In this document: positions 32,997 through 36,978 of the stretch, piece by piece
Layout of the letters: every line of letters starts with the position of its first letter
Position numbering within the stretch: position 1 is the first letter of the stretch
DNA from: Bacteroidota bacterium
GTDB lineage: Bacteria; Bacteroidota; Bacteroidia; Cytophagales; Thermoflexibacteraceae
NCBI GenBank assembly: GCA_004292785.1
Contig: RDXG01000201.1
Span: 1 to 36,978 of the forward strand
Length of the DNA: 36,978 nt
Direction of reading: 5' to 3'
Position numbers and translations under genes: made by a program
Notes under the pieces: generated by a model
Seen by the model: the letters and a program-made list of their open reading frames with translations, nothing else
Database searches by the model: none
Told to the model about the DNA's origin: nothing

Positions 32997-33671
32997 CTAC
33001 AACAGTTCTTTCAAATATTTCCAAACCGTTTCTGCCACAATTTTGTGTCCTTCCACAGTTGGATGAATGCCATCTGGTAAATTTAATTTTGGGATTCCAC
33101 CAACTTTATCGAGCAAAAACGGAATTTTTGCAACTTTTTGAGTTTCTGCAATTTCCGTATAAATTGCCCTAAATTCAGAAGTAAATTTTGCTCCCATGTT
33201 TGGAGGTGCTTCCATGCCTGCCAACAAAATTTTAACATTTGGATATTTTGCTTTCACTTTTTCAATAATTTCCAGCAAATTTTTCTTACTTTCCGAAGGT
33301 TGAATTCCTCGCAAAGCATCGTTTCCTCCAAGTTCTAATACAAAAACATCTACCTGCTGACGCAACAACCAATCAATTCTATTTTTGCCCGCCGCCGTAG
33401 TTTCGCCACTTAAACCTGCATTTACGACCTTGTAAGGCATTTTTAAAGAATCAATTTTTTGCTGAATTAAAGCAGGAAAGGCTTGAGAAATTTCCAAACC
33501 GTAGCCTGCAGTCAAACTATTTCCAAAAAATAAAATGTTTTTTGTGGGAATTACTTCCTCTTTTTTCGAATCCTGCTGACTAATTTCTTCTTGTTTTTGT
33601 TCAACTTTTTTTTCGCTACAAGCAAAAACGAAGAATAAAAAAAGAATGAATATTTTGTTTATCTTCTGCAT
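32997..33671 (-). CDS. SGNH/GDSL-family esterase lipoprotein (TesA-like)
   Basis: The 224-residue protein has a lipoprotein signal ending VFAC (Cys18). The SGNH-hydrolase blocks are FFGNSLTAGYGLE (Gly50-Asn51-Ser52, the nucleophile region, with Asn in place of the usual Asp of GDSL), VVNAGLSGETTA, LELGGNDALRG and DGIHPTVEGH (Asp200, His203). The fold is that of TesA/arylesterase, which hydrolyses acyl esters or thioesters at the cell envelope. Its start codon overlaps the stop of the M28 gene by one base (TAATG), so translation is coupled. Substrate unknown; the Asn variant occurs in known homologues and is not by itself inactivating. Confidence 0.93.
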   Translation of the reverse strand: MQKINKIFILFLFFVFACSEKKVEQKQEEISQQDSKKEEVIPTKNILFFGNSLTAGYGLEISQAFPALIQQKIDSLKMPYKVVNAGLSGETTAAGKNRIDWLLRQQVDVFVLELGGNDALRGIQPSESKKNLLEIIEKVKAKYPNVKILLAGMEAPPNMGAKFTSEFRAIYTEIAETQKVAKIPFLLDKVGGIPKLNLPDGIHPTVEGHKIVAETVWKYLKELL

Positions 33672-34684
33672 TAATTTACTGTATTTTGTTCATTATAAAG
33701 CACTTGCAAAACGGTTTGTCCTACGGCTTTCAAAGTTTTTTTGTCAATAATTTTCATGTTATCGTCATGCGTATGCCAATATTGGTTAAAATAAGACATC
33801 GAATTTGGATCGTGATCAATGATATCAACAGTCGGAATGCCCGCAATTTTGTTGATATACAAATGATCATCTGTAATTCCACCGCTATTTTTTTGGATAA
33901 AAAAGTCGGAATAACCCAATTTTTCGCCAATTTCCCAAATCTTGTCGGTTACAGTCGGCGCAAAATTTCTGGAAGTCCCTTCTTTATAAAACTTTGCATT
34001 TTGCGTGCCTACCATGTCCAACAAAATTCCAAAATATGCCGAATAATTGGCTTTATGGCGGTTTTTTGCCCAATATTGCGCCCCTAAACACCACGAATCG
34101 TCTTGATGCTCGCCTGTATTTTCGGGCTGACCGTAGTCTTCGCTATCCAAAAAAATGACATCCACACCAATATTTAACTGTTTGTCTGCTTGAATGGTTC
34201 TTAATACTTCCAAAATCACTCCTACTCCACTTGCTCCGTCATTTGCTCCCAAAATAGGCTCAGTTTTTCGCTCATCATCTTGATCTGCAAAAGGGCGAGT
34301 ATCCCAATGTGCCGCCAATAAAATACGTTTGCTTGCCTCTGGTTTGTACGTGCCAATGATATTTTTGGACTTTAACATGACTTTGTTATATGCCTCTGCC
34401 TCAAAATTTTGTTCAGTTACTTCGAGTCCCAAATTTTTAAGCGTTTGTACCAAATATGCCCCGCATTGGTCGTGAGTGGCAGTATTTGGGACTCTTGTGC
34501 CAAAAGAAACTTGCTTTTCTATAAAAAAATAGGCAGAATCAGGATTAAAAACAGGTGCTTTTTGCAAAACAAGTTCAGGTTTTGCAAGCTGACTTGCTAT
34601 ACTTTTTTCATCGGTTTTTTCTTTGCAAGAAAAAATAGTCATCGACAAAAATAAAGCAATGATTAAAAAACGGAAATTTGTCAT
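33671..34684 (-). CDS. M28-family metallopeptidase / glutaminyl cyclase-like lipoprotein
   Basis: The 337-residue protein has a lipoprotein signal (MTNFRFLIIALFLSMTIFSC, Cys20). The single catalytic domain has VSFGTRVPNTATHDQCG, AAHWDTRPFADQ (His126, Asp128), LGANDGASGVG (Asp149), FLDSEDYG (Glu182, Asp183) and, near the end, WHTHDDNMKII. This set fits the M28 / glutaminyl-peptide cyclotransferase group, which either cleaves N-terminal residues or forms pyroglutamate; which one cannot be told from the motifs seen. It precedes and is coupled to the SGNH gene, a two-gene envelope hydrolase operon. Confidence 0.93.
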   Translation of the reverse strand: MTNFRFLIIALFLSMTIFSCKEKTDEKSIASQLAKPELVLQKAPVFNPDSAYFFIEKQVSFGTRVPNTATHDQCGAYLVQTLKNLGLEVTEQNFEAEAYNKVMLKSKNIIGTYKPEASKRILLAAHWDTRPFADQDDERKTEPILGANDGASGVGVILEVLRTIQADKQLNIGVDVIFLDSEDYGQPENTGEHQDDSWCLGAQYWAKNRHKANYSAYFGILLDMVGTQNAKFYKEGTSRNFAPTVTDKIWEIGEKLGYSDFFIQKNSGGITDDHLYINKIAGIPTVDIIDHDPNSMSYFNQYWHTHDDNMKIIDKKTLKAVGQTVLQVLYNEQNTVN

Positions 34685-34774
34685 TAGAGATTTTATGGTT
34701 TTAGGTGATCAATTTACAAAAATTAATCAATTAAAATAAAAAACGGGGAGGATATTTTTTTTGATTTAAAAGTC

Positions 34775-34800
34775 AAAAAGCTATCCTAAGATAGCTTTTT
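34775..34800 (-). terminator. Terminator of the infC-rpmI-rplT operon
   Basis: AAAAAGCTATC (34775-34785), loop CTAA, GATAGCTTTTT (34790-34800): perfect stem with a T-run on the minus strand, 8 bp past the rplT stop. Confidence 0.85.
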
Positions 34801-34807
34801 GCAAAAT

Positions 34808-35152
34808 TTATTTTACTTTGTCCACAATCGCTTTGAAGGCTTCTGGGTGATTCATTGCTAAATCTGCCAAAACTTTGCGGTTTAAGCCGATATTTGCAAT
34901 TTTTGTTTTTCCCATGAATTGAGAATAAGACATTCCGAAAGCTCTAACAGCAGCGTTGATACGAGTGATCCACAATGCTCTGAACTCTCTTTTTTTCACT
35001 TTACGGTCGCGGTAAGCATAAAGCAAACCTTTTTCAACCGCATTTTTGGCAACTGTCCAAACATTTTTTCTTCTGCCCCAATAACCTTTGGCAAGTTTGA
35101 ACACTTTTTTACGTCTAGCCCTAGAAGCGACGGAATTTACTGAACGTGGCAT
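34808..35152 (-). CDS. rplT: 50S ribosomal protein L20
   Basis: The 114-residue product starts [19 protein letters not shown] and has [15 protein letters not shown] and [23 protein letters not shown], the classic L20 signature. It binds 23S rRNA early in 50S assembly. It is the last gene of the infC-rpmI-rplT operon. The 101-bp gap to rpmI is where L20 autoregulation acts in other bacteria; here I see only a short CCC-GAAA-GGG hairpin (about 35183-35192), too small to support that claim. Confidence 0.98.
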   Translation of the reverse strand: MPRSVNSVASRARRKKVFKLAKGYWGRRKNVWTVAKNAVEKGLLYAYRDRKVKKREFRALWITRINAAVRAFGMSYSQFMGKTKIANIGLNRKVLADLAMNHPEAFKAIVDKVK

Positions 35153-35253
35153 AATTTTGTAGTTTTTTGACTTTTGGTGTCCCTTTCGGGTGCTTAGTAA
35201 ACCAAATATCTAGTGTAACAATAACTTTTTTGAAAATCTGAAACGGAAAAGTA

Positions 35254-35448
35254 TTAGATATTTAACATACCTTCTACTCTGCGCATATCTGATTTGTGAA
35301 CCATACCCGCAAGAGCTAATTTTTTCTTACGTTTGGTATCTTTTTTAGTCAAAATGTGATTTTTGAAAGCGTGCTTTCTTTTCACTTTTCCTGTTCCAGT
35401 AACGAGAAAACGTTTTTTAGCACTGGAATTGGTTTTTACTTTTGGCAT
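35254..35448 (-). CDS. rpmI: 50S ribosomal protein L35
   Basis: A 64-residue basic protein with [14 protein letters not shown] at the start and [22 protein letters not shown] in the middle, the L35 pattern. Length is normal. Middle gene of the conserved infC-rpmI-rplT operon. Confidence 0.97.
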   Translation of the reverse strand: MPKVKTNSSAKKRFLVTGTGKVKRKHAFKNHILTKKDTKRKKKLALAGMVHKSDMRRVEGMLNI

Positions 35449-35504
35449 TGCTCTAACGATTAATGAACATTTATCTGAAAAACTTTAAAACTTTCGTTCT
35501 AAAA

Positions 35505-36107
35505 TTACTTTTCATTCACATCTTTTTTGGGTGCAGGTGCTTTTGCAGCAGGCGTTGCAACCACTTTTGGAACACTTACTCTTGGCGACAAAGACAAAAT
35601 CATTCGCTTGCCTTCCAACTTCGGTAATTCTTCTACTTTGGCAATGTTCTCTAAGGCTTGTGCAAAGCGCAACAACAAAATTTCGCCTCTTTCTTTAAAA
35701 ACAATGGTTCTACCGACAAACTGCACGTATGCCTTCACCTTATTGCCCTCTTTCAAGAAATTTTCGGCGTGTTTGAGTTTAAATTCAAAATCGTGGTCAT
35801 CAGTATTAGGACCAAACCTAATTTCTTTGATGATACTTTTTTGAGATTTCGACTTCAACTCTTTTTGTTTTTTCTTTTGCTCATATTTGAACTTAGAATA
35901 GTCGATAATTTTGCAAACAGGCGGATCGGCTTTGGCAGAGATTTCTACTAAGTCTAAATTTTGCTCTTTTGCCATAGTTAAAGCCTGTTTAATTGGATAA
36001 ACGCCTTGTTCTATGTTATCACCGACGAGTCTTACCTGAACAACTCTAATTTTGTCATTGATTCGGTAAGGTTCTTCTGTGTTTTTTCGCACAGGTCTAT
36101 TGAACAT
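35505..36107 (-). CDS. infC: Translation initiation factor IF-3
   Basis: I chose the ATG at 36107, giving 200 residues starting [20 protein letters not shown]; the frame continues upstream to an ATG at 36179, but the extra 24 residues are not IF-3-like. The N-domain has [19 protein letters not shown] and [29 protein letters not shown]; the C-domain has [26 protein letters not shown] and [13 protein letters not shown]-3 binds 30S subunits and checks start-codon selection. A Pro/Ala/Lys-rich C-terminal tail (about 20 residues) follows the domain. First gene of the operon; tRNA-Arg lies upstream. Confidence 0.97.
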   Translation of the reverse strand: MFNRPVRKNTEEPYRINDKIRVVQVRLVGDNIEQGVYPIKQALTMAKEQNLDLVEISAKADPPVCKIIDYSKFKYEQKKKQKELKSKSQKSIIKEIRFGPNTDDHDFEFKLKHAENFLKEGNKVKAYVQFVGRTIVFKERGEILLLRFAQALENIAKVEELPKLEGKRMILSLSPRVSVPKVVATPAAKAPAPKKDVNEK

Positions 36108-36192
36108 TGATTTTTTGGTTTTGTAAGTAGATAATTTATTTAATAAAAAAATGTTGGTTTTAATATGTTTTAAACACAAATTAAAGCCTTTG

Positions 36193-36265
36193 TGCGCACG
36201 GAAGGACTCGAACCTTCAACCCTCAGAGCCGAAATCTGATATTCTATCCATTGAACTACGCACGC
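36193..36265 (-). tRNA. tRNA-Arg (anticodon UCG)
   Basis: Read on the minus strand the 73-base sequence folds as a full cloverleaf: acceptor GCGTGCG / CGTGCGC with G-T pairs, D-stem GTTC / GAAT, anticodon stem TCAGA / TCTGA with loop TTTCGGC, and T-stem GAAGG / CCTTC with loop TTCGAGT. The anticodon TCG reads CGA. The 3' CCA is not encoded. A promoter element lies just upstream. Confidence 0.95.
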
Positions 36266-36276
36266 TATTTAATTTG

Positions 36277-36284
36277 CAAAGTTA
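36277..36284 (-). promoter_or_regulatory. Promoter element of the tRNA-Arg gene
   Basis: Minus-strand TAACTTTG (36284-36277) fits TAnnTTTG and ends 11 bp before the tRNA, which fits a tRNA promoter. A TTG sits 17 bp further upstream, slightly closer than usual. infC may be read from the same transcript. Confidence 0.6.
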
Positions 36285-36352
36285 ATTATTTTTTTGAATT
36301 ACAACTATTTTTTGTTTTTTTTCGCAAAAAATATTTTTAACTGCAAAAATTT

Positions 36353-36386
36353 AAATCTATAAGGTTTTGAAAAACCTTATAGATTT
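36353..36386 (-). terminator. Terminator of the pyrophosphatase gene
   Basis: AAATCTATAAGGTTTT (36353-36368) and AAAACCTTATAGATTT (36371-36386) form a perfect 16-bp arm pair, 2 bp after the ppa stop on the minus strand. Confidence 0.8.
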
Positions 36387-36388
36387 GC

Positions 36389-36931
36389 TTATAATTTGAT
36401 CAATTTAGAACGTTCTCGTTCCGATTGAATCACTTTGTAACGTTCTTTACATTCGTGATAAATTTGGCGGGCTTTGCTTTCGTCTTCCCAACCTCCAACA
36501 GAAACTTTTTTGTTTTCCAAATCTTTGTAAACTTCAAAAAAGTGTTCAATTTCACGTTTCAAATGCGGATTTACTTCGCTAAGATGAAAAATGCTGTTCC
36601 AAATAGGATCGCTGATGGGTACGCAAAGCACCTTTGCATCAGGTCCCTTTTCGTCGGTCATGTGGAAAACGCCAATAGGTCGAACCCTAATCACGCAACC
36701 TGGGAAAGTAGATTCGTGAACCAAAACCAACACATCAAGCGGATCGCCATCTTCTGCCAAAGTTTCAGGCACAAAACCATAATCACTTGGATAGTGCATA
36801 GACGAAAAAATCATACGATCATATCGAATCAAACGCAATTCGGGATCATATTCATATTTATTTCTACTTCCTTTCGGGATTTCGATCAAAACATCAAAAG
36901 TTAAATCTTCTGTATTTTCTTTATCTGACAT
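36389..36931 (-). CDS. ppa: Inorganic pyrophosphatase
   Basis: The 180-residue soluble family I enzyme hydrolyses pyrophosphate to phosphate, pulling biosynthetic reactions forward. It shows IEIPKGSRNKYEYDPE, MHYPSDYGFVPETLAEDGDPLDVLVL (Asp61, Asp63, Asp66 of the metal site), GVFHMTDEKGPDAKVLCVP and FEVYKDLENKKVSVGGW. The length is that of the bacterial single-domain form. Start at 36931; only 47 bp of upstream sequence remain in the window. Confidence 0.97.
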   Translation of the reverse strand: MSDKENTEDLTFDVLIEIPKGSRNKYEYDPELRLIRYDRMIFSSMHYPSDYGFVPETLAEDGDPLDVLVLVHESTFPGCVIRVRPIGVFHMTDEKGPDAKVLCVPISDPIWNSIFHLSEVNPHLKREIEHFFEVYKDLENKKVSVGGWEDESKARQIYHECKERYKVIQSERERSKLIKL

Positions 36932-36978
36932 GATAAAATGTTTTTTATGTGTGAATTTTTTTAAAGATAATAAATTTT

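Noticed and set aside
35153-35253. L20 autoregulatory leader between rpmI and rplT
   Set aside because: Only a three-base-pair CCC/GGG hairpin is seen; no larger structure like the known L20 sites could be drawn.
36181-36300. Prophage or island attachment site at the tRNA-Arg gene
   Set aside because: No integrase, no repeat of the tRNA 3' end in the window and ordinary housekeeping genes on both sides.

Overview
This is an AT-rich bacterial chromosome segment, most likely from the phylum Bacteroidota and probably the order Cytophagales. The evidence is: no Shine-Dalgarno-like leaders before most starts; several copies of the Bacteroidota promoter element TAnnTTTG, some with an upstream TTTG/TTG; and family types typical of that phylum, namely secreted TPR-CHAT proteins, the short MenE, a TolB-like propeller fused to an outer-membrane barrel, SGNH and M28 lipoproteins, an S41 peptidase and fused ThrA. 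Genus cannot be settled from the window.

Layout. Positions 1-1498 hold a tandemly repeated two-gene cassette: a small membrane-anchored protein with a GIY-YIG-like C-terminus and a ~150-residue partner. The window begins inside the last codons of an earlier copy, so the array continues to the left. This is the most likely undescribed system here and looks like an effector/immunity array, though that function is inferred. A biotin-dependent carboxyltransferase (1510-3138) follows 11 bp later, then an unknown multi-pass membrane protein with paired cysteine motifs (3238-4200). From 4387 to 12343 come a very large secreted TPR-CHAT protease-like protein, an S41-family protein with an apparent loss of the serine nucleophile, a cyclase-family hydrolase and a Schlafen/AlbA_2-type regulator. 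A DUF2339-like membrane protein (12502-14961) converges through a strong hairpin on ThrA (15029-17473).

Positions 17666-20302 are a tight minus-strand operon of unusual composition: TRAP small permease, LytS-type histidine kinase and MenE (menaquinone synthesis). Next come a double-domain FKBP lipoprotein, an NrnA-type DHH phosphoesterase and a 1066-residue TolB-like/barrel surface protein (22399-25599). Divergently, on the plus strand, lie a RelA/SpoT homologue, an unusual D-Ala-D-Ala ligase-like protein with a second partial ligase module, and DNA topoisomerase I. A long inverted repeat (32921-32992) separates topA from a coupled pair of secreted lipoprotein hydrolases (SGNH and M28).

The right end is housekeeping on the minus strand: the infC-rpmI-rplT translation operon, tRNA-Arg(UCG) and inorganic pyrophosphatase. 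No CRISPR array, rRNA, transposase or phage gene was found. No gene-free stretch exceeds 300 bp; the two longest (25600-25870 and 30198-30476) are described as entries.
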